DNA of 64,000 nucleotides, from the NCBI GenBank assembly GCA_034004685.1, contig JAVEWG010000007.1, forward strand, positions 1 through 64,000, read 5' to 3'. The position numbers and the translations under genes were made by a program. Below, piece after piece: positions 17,072 through 25,897 of the stretch (within the stretch, counting starts at the first letter, position 1; each line of letters begins with the position of its first letter). The DNA is from JAEUNX01 sp034004685 (GTDB taxonomy: Bacteria; Pseudomonadota; Gammaproteobacteria; Burkholderiales; Rhodocyclaceae). The notes beneath the pieces were generated by a model that ran no database searches, was not told where the DNA came from, and was given only the letters and a program-made list of their open reading frames with translations.

Positions 17072-18511
17072 TTACATCAGGAGCAGGGTGGCCAGTCCCA
17101 GGAAGATGAAGAAGCCGCCGGAGTCGGTCAGGGCGGTGATCATCACCGAGCCGCCTACCGCCGGGTCGGCGCCGAAACGTTCCCGCAGCATGGGGATGAT
17201 CACCCCGGCGGTGGCCGCCAGGAGCAGATTGAGGGTCATGGCGGCGGTCATCACCAGGCCCAGGGACGCGCTGCCGTAGAGCCACCAAGCCAGCAGGCCC
17301 AGCAGCCCGCCCCACAACACCCCGTTGATGAGGGCGACCCCCAGCTCCTTCTTGAGCAGGCGCTGGAGGGCGTCGTGCTGGATCTGGCCGGTGGCGATGG
17401 CCCGCACGATCATGGTGATGGTCTGGTTGCCTGAGTTGCCGCCGATACCGGCCACGATGGGCATCAGGGCCGCCAGGGCCACCAGTTTTTCGATGGAGCC
17501 CTCGAACAGCCCGATCACCCGGGAGGCCACGAAAGCGGTGACCAGGTTGGCCGCCAGCCAGGACCAGCGGTTCTTCACCGAGTCCCACACCGAGGCGAAG
17601 ATGTCTTCCCCTTCCTTCAGGCCGGCGTGGCTGAGGATTTCGGCGTCCGATTCCTCCCGGATGTAGTCCACCACGTCCACCACGGTGAGGCGGCCGATGA
17701 CCCGCTTTTCCTTGTCGATCACCGGGGCGGAGATCAGGTCGTAGCGCTGGAAGGCCTGGGCAGCGTCGTCGGCGTCATCTTCCGGTTCGAAGCTGACGAT
17801 CTCGATGCTCATCAGCTCCGAGACTTCTTTCTCCGGGTCGTTGATGAGGAGGGTTTCCAGGCTCAGGATGCCTTTGAGGTGCTCGTCCCGGTCCACCACG
17901 AAGAGCTTGTCGGTGTGGTCGGGCAGTTCGTCGAAGCGGCGCAGGTAGCGCAGCACCACTTCCAGGGTCACGTCTTCCCGCACCGTGACCATGTCGAAGT
18001 CCATCAGGGCCCCCACCGAGTCCTCCGGGTAGGACATGGCGGCCCGCAGCTGCTCCCGCTCTTCAGTGGGCAGGGAGGCAAATACATCCTGGATGACCGC
18101 TGCCGGCAGGTCCGGGGCCAGATCCGCCAGCTCGTCGGCGTCCAGGCTCTCGGCCGCCGCCTTGAGCTCCTCCGGCGCCATGGTCTCGATGAGGGATTCC
18201 CGCACCGCATCGGAGACTTCCAGCAGGATTTCCCCGTCCCGCTCAGCCTTGACCAGATCCCAGACGAACAGGCGCTCCTCCAGGGGCAGCGCCTCCAGGA
18301 TGAAGGCAATGTCCGCCGGGTGGAGGCTGTCGAGCTTGTGGTGCAGCTCGGCGGTGTGTTGCTTGTGCACCAGGTTTTCCACCAGTTCGTGGCGGGGCAT
18401 GTCCTGGCGGTGGACGAGGTTCTCCACCAGCCGATGGCGGCTGAGCAGGGCCTGGACGTCGCGCAGGTGCTGCTGCACGTCATCCGGGTGGAGGTTCTCT
18501 TCCTGGGTCAT
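17072..18511 (-). CDS. mgtE: Magnesium transporter MgtE
   Basis: A 479-residue magnesium channel. An N-terminal superhelical MgtE_N domain (about 50-165; LHPADIAFILEALPLEERLFVWDLV, LPAAVIQDVFASLPTEERE) is followed by two CBS domains (about 170-300; MDFDMVTVREDVTLEVVL, SIEIVSFEPEDDADDAAQ) and a C-terminal membrane domain with about five helices (GIGGNSGNQTITMIVRAIATGQI contains the pore motif). Magnesium binding between the cytoplasmic domains closes the pore in Thermus MgtE. The extreme N-terminus has two near-identical copies of a RHxLVENLVHxQ unit. It lies last in the uppP-to-mgtE run, 101 bases after mtgA. No riboswitch is seen upstream. Confidence 0.96.
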   Translation of the reverse strand: MTQEENLHPDDVQQHLRDVQALLSRHRLVENLVHRQDMPRHELVENLVHKQHTAELHHKLDSLHPADIAFILEALPLEERLFVWDLVKAERDGEILLEVSDAVRESLIETMAPEELKAAAESLDADELADLAPDLPAAVIQDVFASLPTEEREQLRAAMSYPEDSVGALMDFDMVTVREDVTLEVVLRYLRRFDELPDHTDKLFVVDRDEHLKGILSLETLLINDPEKEVSELMSIEIVSFEPEDDADDAAQAFQRYDLISAPVIDKEKRVIGRLTVVDVVDYIREESDAEILSHAGLKEGEDIFASVWDSVKNRWSWLAANLVTAFVASRVIGLFEGSIEKLVALAALMPIVAGIGGNSGNQTITMIVRAIATGQIQHDALQRLLKKELGVALINGVLWGGLLGLLAWWLYGSASLGLVMTAAMTLNLLLAATAGVIIPMLRERFGADPAVGGSVMITALTDSGGFFIFLGLATLLLM

Positions 18512-18553
18512 GGGCGAACGGGGGCGGTTCGGCGGGAAGGCGCAATTCTACGG

Positions 18554-18590
18554 ACTTAACCCGAGGGGCGCGACCCCGCCCGGATTAAGT
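18554..18590. repeat. Imperfect inverted repeat between mtgA and mgtE
   Basis: The ends ACTTAA (18554-18559) and TTAAGT (18585-18590) are perfect inverses and the GC-rich interior pairs partly, giving a long imperfect hairpin in the only sizeable gap between mtgA and mgtE. It may end the mtgA transcript or bind a regulator of mgtE. No T-run follows. Confidence 0.4.
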
Positions 18591-18612
18591 TTTGAGATGA
18601 ATCAGAAGGCCC

Positions 18613-19305
18613 TCAGGGGGCCTGGGAATAGCCCATTCGCCCCTCGATGCGGGCGGCATGGGCGGCCAGGCGGGGGCCATACTGGCGCTCGTACTTGCGG
18701 GGGTTGGGTAGCATCACCGCCAGCCGGGCAGCCTGGCTTGGGCCGAGCTGGGCCGCTGGGACGTTGTAGTAGCGGCGGGCGGCGGCCTCGCAGCCGAAGA
18801 TGCCATTGCCCCACTCCACCACGTTGAGATACACCTCCAGGATCCGGCGCTTGCTCCACACCGCCTCGATCATGAGGGTGATCACCGCTTCTTCGGCCTT
18901 GCGCAGGTAGCTCTTGCTGGGGGACAGGAACAGGTTCTTGGCCAGTTGCTGGCTGATGGTGGAGCCCCCTGCCACCGCCCGGCCCTTCTTCTCGTTCTTT
19001 TCCAGGGCCTTCTGGATGCCTTCCCAGTCGAAGCCCTCGTGGTCCACGAAACGGTCGTCCTCGGCGGCGATCACCGCCCGTTTCAGATGGATCGAAATGC
19101 GCTCGTAGGGCACCCACTGGTGGCGCAGGCTGGCCTCGGGATTCTTCGCCCGCAGTTCTTCCAGGCGTAGGGCCATGAAGCGGGTCTCGGAGGGATTGAA
19201 CCAGGTCCACCCCAGCACCCAGGCGAACACCCACAGGTGCCAGGCCACCACCATCAGGACCAGGGCCGCCAGGAGGCGGGTGAGCCAGCGCCGGGGTGGG
19301 CTCAA
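18613..19305 (-). CDS. mtgA: Monofunctional peptidoglycan glycosyltransferase MtgA
   Basis: A 230-residue GT51 enzyme that polymerises lipid II into glycan strands without a transpeptidase domain. One N-terminal membrane helix (about 10-35) anchors it; the glycosyltransferase motifs follow: AVIAAEDDRFVDHEGFDW with the catalytic Glu, GGSTISQQLAKNLFLSPSKS and RRILEVYLNVVEWGNGIFG. I start it at TTG 19305, whose TTGA overlaps the aroE stop, with GGAAGG 9 bases upstream; a longer reading frame inside aroE lacks conserved content. The location beside aroE, tonB and uppP is a conserved envelope cluster. Confidence 0.93.
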   Translation of the reverse strand: MSPPRRWLTRLLAALVLMVVAWHLWVFAWVLGWTWFNPSETRFMALRLEELRAKNPEASLRHQWVPYERISIHLKRAVIAAEDDRFVDHEGFDWEGIQKALEKNEKKGRAVAGGSTISQQLAKNLFLSPSKSYLRKAEEAVITLMIEAVWSKRRILEVYLNVVEWGNGIFGCEAAARRYYNVPAAQLGPSQAARLAVMLPNPRKYERQYGPRLAAHAARIEGRMGYSQAP

Positions 19306-20135
19306 GGGGCGCGGCCTTCCCGCAGGGCCGCCAGCACCGCCGCGGTGTCCGGACGGACGCCGCGCCATAGCTGGAAGCTCTCGGCGGCTTGTTCCACCAG
19401 CATGCCCAGGCCATCGGCCAGGCGGGCGGCGCCATCGGCCCGGGCGGCGGCCAGGAAGGGGGTGTCCCCCTTGCCGTACATCATGTCGTAGGCCAGGGCA
19501 CCGGGGGCGTGGAGGCCGGGGGGAACGGCCGGGGCGGCGTCTCCCAGGCTGGCGGAAGTGGCGTTGATGACCACATCGAAATGCTGGCCGGCCAGATCGG
19601 CAAAGCTGCTGGCGGAGAGGGCGCAGGCCCCGGCGTCCGGGGCGAACCGGCGGGCCAGGCCCTCGGCCTTGTCCTGGCTGCGGTTGGCGATCACCAGGCG
19701 GGCCGGTTTTTCGCCCAGAAGGGGCAGTACCGCCCCCCGGGCGGCGCCGCCGGCCCCCAAGAGGAGGATGGCGCGTCCCGCCAGGGGGCAGCCCAGGTTG
19801 GCGGTGAGATCTCGCACCAGGCCGGCGCCATCGGTGTTGTCGCCGAGGATGGTGCCGTCGGGCTGGAAGGCCAGGGTATTCACCGCTCCGGCGGCTTCTG
19901 CCCGGGGGCTGCGGGTGGTAGCCAGGGCGTGGGCTTCCAGCTTGAAGGGGACAGTGACGTTCAGGCCCCGCCCGCCGGCCCGGCGGAAGTCCTCAACCGT
20001 GGCGGCAAAGCCGTCCAGAGGCGCCAGCAGGGCTTCGTAGTTCAGGGTCTGGCCGGTCTGGCGGGCGAAGGCGGCGTGGATCAGGGGCGACTTGCTGTGG
20101 GCAACGGGGTTGCCGATGACGGCGTAGCGGTCCAT
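19302..20135 (-). CDS. aroE: Shikimate dehydrogenase AroE
   Basis: A 277-residue NADP-dependent enzyme reducing 3-dehydroshikimate to shikimate in aromatic amino acid synthesis. Substrate domain: YAVIGNPVAHSKSPLIHAAFA (Ser pair binding shikimate) and NVTVPFKLEAH with the catalytic Lys; GDNTDGAGLV supplies the catalytic Asp. The nucleotide domain has LLLGAGGAARGAVLPLL and IANRSQDKA (the N-R-S/T basic patch preferring NADP), and the C-terminal GLGMLVEQAAESFQLW is typical. It starts 12 bases after tonB ends and overlaps mtgA by 4 bases. Confidence 0.97.
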   Translation of the reverse strand: MDRYAVIGNPVAHSKSPLIHAAFARQTGQTLNYEALLAPLDGFAATVEDFRRAGGRGLNVTVPFKLEAHALATTRSPRAEAAGAVNTLAFQPDGTILGDNTDGAGLVRDLTANLGCPLAGRAILLLGAGGAARGAVLPLLGEKPARLVIANRSQDKAEGLARRFAPDAGACALSASSFADLAGQHFDVVINATSASLGDAAPAVPPGLHAPGALAYDMMYGKGDTPFLAAARADGAARLADGLGMLVEQAAESFQLWRGVRPDTAAVLAALREGRAP

Positions 20136-20147
20136 GGGGAGGCTGGC

Positions 20148-21086
20148 TTATTGGGATGCGCGCATCTGGTCGCCCTGGGTGAAGCTCCAGGTGCGGGTGA
20201 TCTCGATCACGTCGGTGTCCCGCCGGATGTCCGGCGGAAAGGGCGCGTAGGGGGCCGCCAGCATGACGATCCGCCTGGCCGCTTCGTCCAGTACCGGCTG
20301 GCCGGAGGGGCGGTTGATCTCCACGTCCACCACGCTGCCGTCGGCCCGGATGATTACGGTCAGGACCAGGTTGCCGTAGGTGCGGCCCCGGGCCGCTTCC
20401 GGGTAGTTGAGGGTGCCGATGCGCTCGATCTTCTGGCGCCAGTCTTCCACGTATTGGGCGAAGCGGTATTCGCTGGTGCGGGAGCCGATGAATTTTTTGC
20501 GGGGCAGCTGGGCGAACTCCCTCAGGCTCTTGTCGATGGTGGCGTCCATGCGGGCCATGGCGGCGGCGCTGTCCATCAGGTCGTAGCCGGACAGAGGGGT
20601 GGGGGCCGGGCTGGGGTGCTCCTGACGTGGTTCGGAGCGCAGGCTGGCGGGCGCCGGCTCTTTGCGGGTGAGGGCCTCCTGGCGGCGGGCGGGGTTGTCC
20701 ACGGCGCGACGGCGGGCCTGCTGGAGGGAATCCCCCTCCTGGGGGATGTCCTGGGGGGGCAAGGGGGTGCTGGGGCGGGCCTCGCCCTCCACATTGCCGC
20801 CCCCGTCCAGATTGGCCTGGGCCAGGGCTTCGGCCTGCTCGGGGGCCTTGGGGTGGCGGGCGTTGACCAGTACCACCTCCAGGCCCTTGTCGGGCTGGCG
20901 CTCCAGGCGGAATTCCGGGAAGCGGAAGTGGATGGTCAGCAGCAGGGCGTGGAGCGCCACGGAAACCCCGACGGCCAGGCCCAGGCGGCGTTCCGGCGTC
21001 CACCGCCGCCGCACGACCACCGCCCCCGGGTGGGCCGGAGCGGGGGAGCGGGGGAGCGAAGAGGATTGGGCCGCCATCGCCGGCAT
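20148..21086 (-). CDS. TonB family energy-transducing protein
   Basis: A 312-residue inner-membrane protein with a short cytoplasmic head, one transmembrane helix (LGLAVGVSVALHALLLTI, with the conserved His), a proline- and charge-rich periplasmic stretch and a C-terminal TonB fold (about 220-305; LNYPEAARGRTYGNLVLTV, VLDEAARRIVMLAAPYAPFP). TonB proteins pass proton-motive energy from ExbBD to outer-membrane receptors; no exbBD or receptor is nearby, and aroE-linked members often have uncharacterised roles. ATG 21086 is chosen because GAGGAG sits just upstream, at the end of the RNase gene, only 1 base beyond its stop. Confidence 0.88.
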   Translation of the reverse strand: MPAMAAQSSSLPRSPAPAHPGAVVVRRRWTPERRLGLAVGVSVALHALLLTIHFRFPEFRLERQPDKGLEVVLVNARHPKAPEQAEALAQANLDGGGNVEGEARPSTPLPPQDIPQEGDSLQQARRRAVDNPARRQEALTRKEPAPASLRSEPRQEHPSPAPTPLSGYDLMDSAAAMARMDATIDKSLREFAQLPRKKFIGSRTSEYRFAQYVEDWRQKIERIGTLNYPEAARGRTYGNLVLTVIIRADGSVVDVEINRPSGQPVLDEAARRIVMLAAPYAPFPPDIRRDTDVIEITRTWSFTQGDQMRASQ

Positions 21087-21087
21087 G

Positions 21088-22992
21088 TTACTCCTCGGAC
21101 TCCTCACCTTCGACAGGCGCGGCGACCGGTTCAGCGATGGTCTCCAGGTAGCGGGCGGCCAGTTCCAGATCCACGTAGTCGCAGCCTTCCACCGACAGGC
21201 GCACCCGGGCGCCGGAGGGCTGGGGTGGCAGGGACGAGAGCTTGAAGATGAAGGGCACGTCTTCCAGGCGCACCAGGTTTTCCCGCAGCACCTTGGCGGT
21301 GGTGTGGGCCAGGCCTTCCCGGCGCAGCCAGCGCAGGCACCAGTAGCGTTCCATCTGGCGCTGGAAGTCGGCGTAGGCGGCGTAGGTGAGTTCGAAGTCC
21401 CGCAGGGCCGCCATCAGTTCGGCGGAGCGGGGCGGGAAGGGGGCTTGGGCTTCCCGCAGCACGCTGATGAGCTGCCACTGATTCACCAGGTCCACGTATC
21501 GCCGCAGGGGCGAGCTGGACCAGGCGTAGCAGTCCACCCCCAGGCCTTCGTGGGGGGCCGCCACGGTGGTCATGCGCACCTTGCCGCCAGTCTGGGCCCG
21601 GTACAGGCCGGGCACGCCCTTTTCGTCCAGCAGCTTGCCCCAGGTGGAGTTGGCCACAATCATCAATTCGGCCACCAGCTTGTCCAGGGGGGAGCCCCGT
21701 TTTCGGCGGACGATGGTGACGTCCCCCGGGCCCTCGGGGGTTTCCACCGACCAGTCCACGTAGTAGCTGTAGTCCAGCAGGTTCTGGTTGGCGGCAGGTT
21801 TCCCCCGGCCGGCTTCCAGTACGTTGGACAGCTCCCACAGCAGGGTCAGCTCGGTCTTCCAGGGGAAGTCCGGGCCGCCGTTGGCCAGGGTTTCCTCGTT
21901 GAACACCGGTTCCACGTCGTGGTGGCGCAGGTTGGCCACCACCGGCACGCTCTCGATGCGGGACCCGGCGCCGGCGATGGACAGGTCCGGATTCACCGAC
22001 AGGTACAGGGACAGGGCTGGGCAGTCCCGCCCGGCGGCCAGGGTGAAGCGCTCCACCACCCCGTCCGGGAGCATGGTGATCTTGTTGCCGGGCATGTAGA
22101 CCGTAGACAGGCGCCGCCGGGCGATGGCGTCCAGGGGGTCGCCGGGGGCGATGCCCAGGCCCGGCGCGGCGATATGGATGCCGACGGTCCAGCCGCCGCC
22201 GGCGCGGGGGCTCACCGAGAAGGCGTCGTCGATCTCGGTGGTGGTGGCGTCGTCGATGGAAAAGGCCGCCACTTCCGCCCGGGGCAGGTCGGCAGGGGTG
22301 TTGGGCAGGTCCACTGCGGGGAAGGCGGTGCCCTCCGGGAAGTGCTCGAACAGGAAGCGATTGAAGTGGTAATCGTAACTGGAGCCCAGGGCGCCGCACT
22401 GGAGCAGCAGGCGCGGGGCCGACAGGCCGGCCTCGCCACAGGCGGCCTCCAGGGCTTTGACCTCCAGGCGGTTGCGGTCGGGCCGGTAGAGGAGCTGATC
22501 CACCATGCCGGAGAGTTCCGCCGGCAGGCGCCCGGCCAGAAGCTCGTCCCGCATCCGCTCCACCGCTGCGGCCTGAAGGCGCTTCTTTTCCAGACCGGCC
22601 AGGGCCGCCTGGAGGATCTCCGGCGGGGCCTTGCGGAAGCGCCCCCGGCCCTTGCGGTGGAACCAGATGGGGGCGGCATGCAGACGCAGCAGCAGGCCGG
22701 CCGACTCCACGGTGTTGGGGGAGCGGCCATGGTATTCGGCGGCCAGTTCGGCAAAGCCGAATTCCTCGTCGCCACAGACTTCCCACAGAAATTCGGTGTC
22801 CAGCCCCTCGGCCTCGGCTTCGGCGGCCTCCAGCAGGTGGTGGGCCGCTGGCTCCTTGAAGCGCATCAGGACGTGGGCGGACTTGAGCTTGAGGCGCTTG
22901 CCGTGGGTGGTTTCCACTTGCAGGGAAGCGTCGGTTTCGCTGAGCACGGTACCGGCCTTGAAGGCCCCGTCCTCTTCAAAAAGCACGAACAT
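21088..22992 (-). CDS. RNase II family exoribonuclease (RNB domain)
   Basis: A 634-residue 3'-5' exoribonuclease. The N-terminal part (MFVLFEEDGAFKAGTVLS) resembles the cold-shock-like start of RNase II relatives. The catalytic RNB domain runs from about 225 to 540: FSIDDATTTEIDDAFSV provides the Asp cluster that binds two metal ions, and later VYMPGNKITMLPDG, TTVAAPHEGLGVDCYAWSSSPLRRYVDLVNQ complete the channel. A short C-terminal beta domain replaces a full S1. It starts about 40 bases after yqiA and abuts tonB. It is shorter than RNase R and closest in layout to RNase II. Confidence 0.9.
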   Translation of the reverse strand: MFVLFEEDGAFKAGTVLSETDASLQVETTHGKRLKLKSAHVLMRFKEPAAHHLLEAAEAEAEGLDTEFLWEVCGDEEFGFAELAAEYHGRSPNTVESAGLLLRLHAAPIWFHRKGRGRFRKAPPEILQAALAGLEKKRLQAAAVERMRDELLAGRLPAELSGMVDQLLYRPDRNRLEVKALEAACGEAGLSAPRLLLQCGALGSSYDYHFNRFLFEHFPEGTAFPAVDLPNTPADLPRAEVAAFSIDDATTTEIDDAFSVSPRAGGGWTVGIHIAAPGLGIAPGDPLDAIARRRLSTVYMPGNKITMLPDGVVERFTLAAGRDCPALSLYLSVNPDLSIAGAGSRIESVPVVANLRHHDVEPVFNEETLANGGPDFPWKTELTLLWELSNVLEAGRGKPAANQNLLDYSYYVDWSVETPEGPGDVTIVRRKRGSPLDKLVAELMIVANSTWGKLLDEKGVPGLYRAQTGGKVRMTTVAAPHEGLGVDCYAWSSSPLRRYVDLVNQWQLISVLREAQAPFPPRSAELMAALRDFELTYAAYADFQRQMERYWCLRWLRREGLAHTTAKVLRENLVRLEDVPFIFKLSSLPPQPSGARVRLSVEGCDYVDLELAARYLETIAEPVAAPVEGEESEE

Positions 22993-23032
22993 TGGGAAGG
23001 TCGTCGGGAGTGAATCGGCGGAGTGTACTGGA

Positions 23033-23623
23033 TTACGGGGCGGGAGCCAGCAGTCCGGCAAAGACCAGGACGGGGTCCAGGTAGTCGGACCAGCGGGTGA
23101 AACCGTGGTCGCCCCCGGGCAGCACCGTCTGGCGGGCGCCGGCGTACTTGGCCACCGCGTCCCGGTAGTCCAGCACCTCGTCGCCGGTTTCCGCCAGCAG
23201 CCAGAAATTTTCCGGGCGGGTGAGGGTCGGTACTTCCAGGGCCCGCAGTTGGGCGATGTGGTCGGCGGTGAAGTCGAAGTGCTCGCCGGTATACAGATTG
23301 GTCTGGGGCCCCAGGTAGCGTTCCAGGGACAGGGGGGCGAGCACCGACGGGTTGATCAGTACCGCCTTGAGGTCGTGGCGCTGAGCCAGCCAGGTGGCGT
23401 AGTAGCCCCCCAGGGAGCTGCCCACCAGGGTGGGTGGTGGCCCGTCGGCCCGGCGGAGGCTGGCGATCTGTGCCTCCAGCATGGCGATGGCGGCCTGGGC
23501 CGATACCGGCAGCTGGGGGCACCAGAAGGATTCCGCCAGGCCCAGCTCGGCCATCCGGGCGGCCAGGGCGCGGGCCTTGGTGGAGGCCGGCGCGGAGCGG
23601 AAGCCGTGGAGGTAGAGGATCAC
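23033..23623 (-). CDS. yqiA: YqiA-type esterase
   Basis: A 196-residue alpha/beta hydrolase of the YqiA/YcfP family. Motifs: ILYLHGFRSAP (oxyanion strand), LVGSSLGGYYATWLA with the nucleophile Ser in G-S-S-L-G-G, and GGDHGFTRWSDYL with the catalytic His. Homologues hydrolyse short acyl esters; the natural substrate is unknown. The start is taken as GTG 23623 because the conserved protein begins at ILYLHGF; upstream codons in this frame overlap uppP and look random. It lies 13 bases after uppP and before the RNase gene. Confidence 0.85.
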   Translation of the reverse strand: MILYLHGFRSAPASTKARALAARMAELGLAESFWCPQLPVSAQAAIAMLEAQIASLRRADGPPPTLVGSSLGGYYATWLAQRHDLKAVLINPSVLAPLSLERYLGPQTNLYTGEHFDFTADHIAQLRALEVPTLTRPENFWLLAETGDEVLDYRDAVAKYAGARQTVLPGGDHGFTRWSDYLDPVLVFAGLLAPAP

Positions 23624-23636
23624 GAACCCGGGTCCA

Positions 23637-24461
23637 TCAGTGGGCAGTCCATTCCACCAGGTCCAGCTGCCAGGTGGCCAGCACCACGATGCCGAAGGCG
23701 ATCCGGTACCAGGCGAATAGGGTGAAGTCGTGGTGGGAGATGTAGCGCAGCAGCCAGCGCACGCACAGGAAGGCGGAGATGAAAGCGGAAATGAAGCCCA
23801 CCACCCACATCCCCAGGTCGTCCAGGTTGAGCAGCGCCCGCTCTTTGTAGAGGCTGTAGGCCGTGGCGGCAAACAGGGTGGGGATGGCCAGGAAGAAGGA
23901 AAATTCCGTGGCGGCCTTGCGGGACAGGCCGAACAGGAGGCCGCCGATGATGGTGGCGCCGGAGCGGGAGGTGCCGGGGATCAGGGCGAAAGCTTGGGCC
24001 AGCCCGAGCTTGAGGGCGTCGGACGGCGTCATGTCGTCCACCGAGTGGGTGCGGATGCGGTGCTCGCGGCGCTCAGCCCACAGAATCACGATGGCGCCCA
24101 CGATGAAGGCGATGGCCACCGGGACCGGGCGGAACAGGTGGGCCTCGATGGATTTCTTGAACAGCAGGCCCAGGATCGCCAGGGGCAGGAAGGCAATGGC
24201 CAGATTGAGCACCAGCCGGTTGGCCAGCCTGTCCCGCCCCAGTCCCCGGAAGGTCTGGCCGATCCGGGTCCGGTATTCCCAGCACACCGCCAGGATGGCG
24301 CCGGACTGGATCACGATCTCGAAGAGCTTGCCCCGCGCGTCGTTGAAACCGAGCAGGTCGCCGGCCAGGATCAGGTGGCCGGTACTGGAGATGGGCAGGA
24401 ATTCGGTGAGGCCTTCGACGACGCCGAGGATCAGGGCCTTGAAGAGCAGCAGGGGTTCCAT
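23637..24461 (-). CDS. uppP: Undecaprenyl-diphosphatase UppP (BacA)
   Basis: A 274-residue integral membrane phosphatase that recycles undecaprenyl diphosphate to the monophosphate carrier used for peptidoglycan and O-antigen. Signature motifs: GVVEGLTEFLPISSTGHLILAG near the N-terminus (Glu-rich catalytic loop) and the second loop LIPGTSRSGATIIGGLLFGLSR. About eight hydrophobic helices are visible. First gene of the minus-strand run uppP-yqiA-RNase-tonB-aroE-mtgA-mgtE; diverges from the HD-GYP gene with 127 bases between starts. Confidence 0.97.
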   Translation of the reverse strand: MEPLLLFKALILGVVEGLTEFLPISSTGHLILAGDLLGFNDARGKLFEIVIQSGAILAVCWEYRTRIGQTFRGLGRDRLANRLVLNLAIAFLPLAILGLLFKKSIEAHLFRPVPVAIAFIVGAIVILWAERREHRIRTHSVDDMTPSDALKLGLAQAFALIPGTSRSGATIIGGLLFGLSRKAATEFSFFLAIPTLFAATAYSLYKERALLNLDDLGMWVVGFISAFISAFLCVRWLLRYISHHDFTLFAWYRIAFGIVVLATWQLDLVEWTAH

Positions 24462-24588
24462 GGTGGGCGGGGCGAGGACGGGCCGCCATTATAGGCTGGG
24501 GGTGGGGTGCTCCGTGACATCCTCCCTCAAGGAGTCGGGGGCGCTTCCGATATAGGATCGAATCGAATCGTTTCCCAGCCTTTTCCCG

Positions 24589-25812
24589 ATGCTGAAAAAA
24601 ATCCCCGTCAGCCGCTTGCGTCCTGGCATGTACATCCACGAAATGTGTGGCGACTGGATGTCCCATCCCTTCTGGCGCAGCCAGTTCCTCCTCAAGTCGG
24701 GGGAGGACCTGGAGCGCATCCGGGCCTCGGGCATCCGGGAGGTCTATATCGACACGAGCCGGGGTCTGGATGACAAGGCGGGGCGGGCCGCGGCCGAGGT
24801 GCGCCAGGAGGTGGAACGGGAACTGGTGGCCGCCATGGAGGCCGGATCGGCCCCCGAGTTGAAGGTCACCGTGGCCGAGGAAATCAATCGGGCCCGTACC
24901 GTCCATGCCCAGGCCCACAAAGTGGTGCGCAACATGATGCAGGACGTGCGCCTGGGCAAGGCGGTGTCCCTGGAGGACGTGGAGCCGGTGGTGGAGGCCA
25001 TCACTGGCTCGGTGCTGCGCAACAGCGGCGCCCTCATCGGCTTGGTGGGCATCAAGAACAAGGACGACTACACCTTCCTCCACTCGGTGAGCGTGTGTAC
25101 CTTGTTGGTGGCTTTCGGCCGCTCCCTGGGGGTGGCGGGGGATGGCCTGCGGGAGCTGGGAATCGGGGGCCTGCTCCATGATGTGGGCAAGATGAAGGTG
25201 CCCGACGAGGTGCTGAACAAGCCCGGGCGCCTGACCGACGCCGAGTTCGATCTCATCAAGCGGCATCCGGGGGATGGCCACGCCATTTTGCTGGATACCC
25301 CGGGGGTGGGGGATATTCCCCTGGACATCACCCGCCATCACCACGAGCGCTTGGACGGTAGCGGCTATCCGGACCGCCTCGCTGGCGACGCCATCACCCG
25401 CCATGCCCGCATGGCGGCGATCGTGGATGTGTACGACGCCATCACCGCCGACCGCTGCTACCACAAGGGCATGGCCGCTACCGAGGCGCTGCGCAAGATG
25501 TGGGAGTGGAGCAAGGATCACTTCGATCACGCCCTGTTGCAGGCCTTCATGCGCTGCGTGGGGATCTATCCGGTGGGTAGCCTGGTGCGGCTGGAGTCCG
25601 GTCGGCTCGGGGTGGTGGTGGAACAGAACGAAGGCAGTCTGCTGGCCCCTCGGGTGCGGGTGTTCTTCAGTACCCGTTCCAAGGCCCATATTCCGCCGGA
25701 GCTGGTGGATTTGTCCCGCGGCCTGGGGGCTGGCGGCGGCGACAAGATCGTGTCGAGCGAGAATCCAGAAGTGTGGAAGGTGGATCCCCAGCGCTTTCTG
25801 ACGGTGGGTTAG
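24589..25812 (+). CDS. HD-GYP domain c-di-GMP phosphodiesterase
   Basis: A 407-residue protein with an N-terminal DUF3391 segment (about 1-130; IPVSRLRPGMYIHEMCGDWMSHPF) and a C-terminal HD-GYP domain (about 150-330). Metal and signature residues are intact: H197/D198 in LLHDVGKMKVP, the later HHHERLDGSGYP with G259-Y260-P261, and HARMAAIVDVYDAITADR. Proteins with this layout hydrolyse c-di-GMP and often regulate motility and biofilm. No receiver domain is present, so input is likely through DUF3391. Divergent from uppP. It could modulate the pilus system encoded earlier, but no direct link is visible. Confidence 0.94.
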   Translation: MLKKIPVSRLRPGMYIHEMCGDWMSHPFWRSQFLLKSGEDLERIRASGIREVYIDTSRGLDDKAGRAAAEVRQEVERELVAAMEAGSAPELKVTVAEEINRARTVHAQAHKVVRNMMQDVRLGKAVSLEDVEPVVEAITGSVLRNSGALIGLVGIKNKDDYTFLHSVSVCTLLVAFGRSLGVAGDGLRELGIGGLLHDVGKMKVPDEVLNKPGRLTDAEFDLIKRHPGDGHAILLDTPGVGDIPLDITRHHHERLDGSGYPDRLAGDAITRHARMAAIVDVYDAITADRCYHKGMAATEALRKMWEWSKDHFDHALLQAFMRCVGIYPVGSLVRLESGRLGVVVEQNEGSLLAPRVRVFFSTRSKAHIPPELVDLSRGLGAGGGDKIVSSENPEVWKVDPQRFLTVG

Positions 25813-25897
25813 GGCGCGTTGCCATTCGCCCCGAAGGCCCGCGCCAGCCGCGCCCGGGATTGCCGGCGGGCCGTAGCAAAGCCGCCAAAGCCTGTTG

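Noticed and set aside
20662..23013. Long plus-strand open frame opposite the tonB and RNase genes
   Set aside because: Runs across two well-conserved minus-strand genes and has no recognisable domain.
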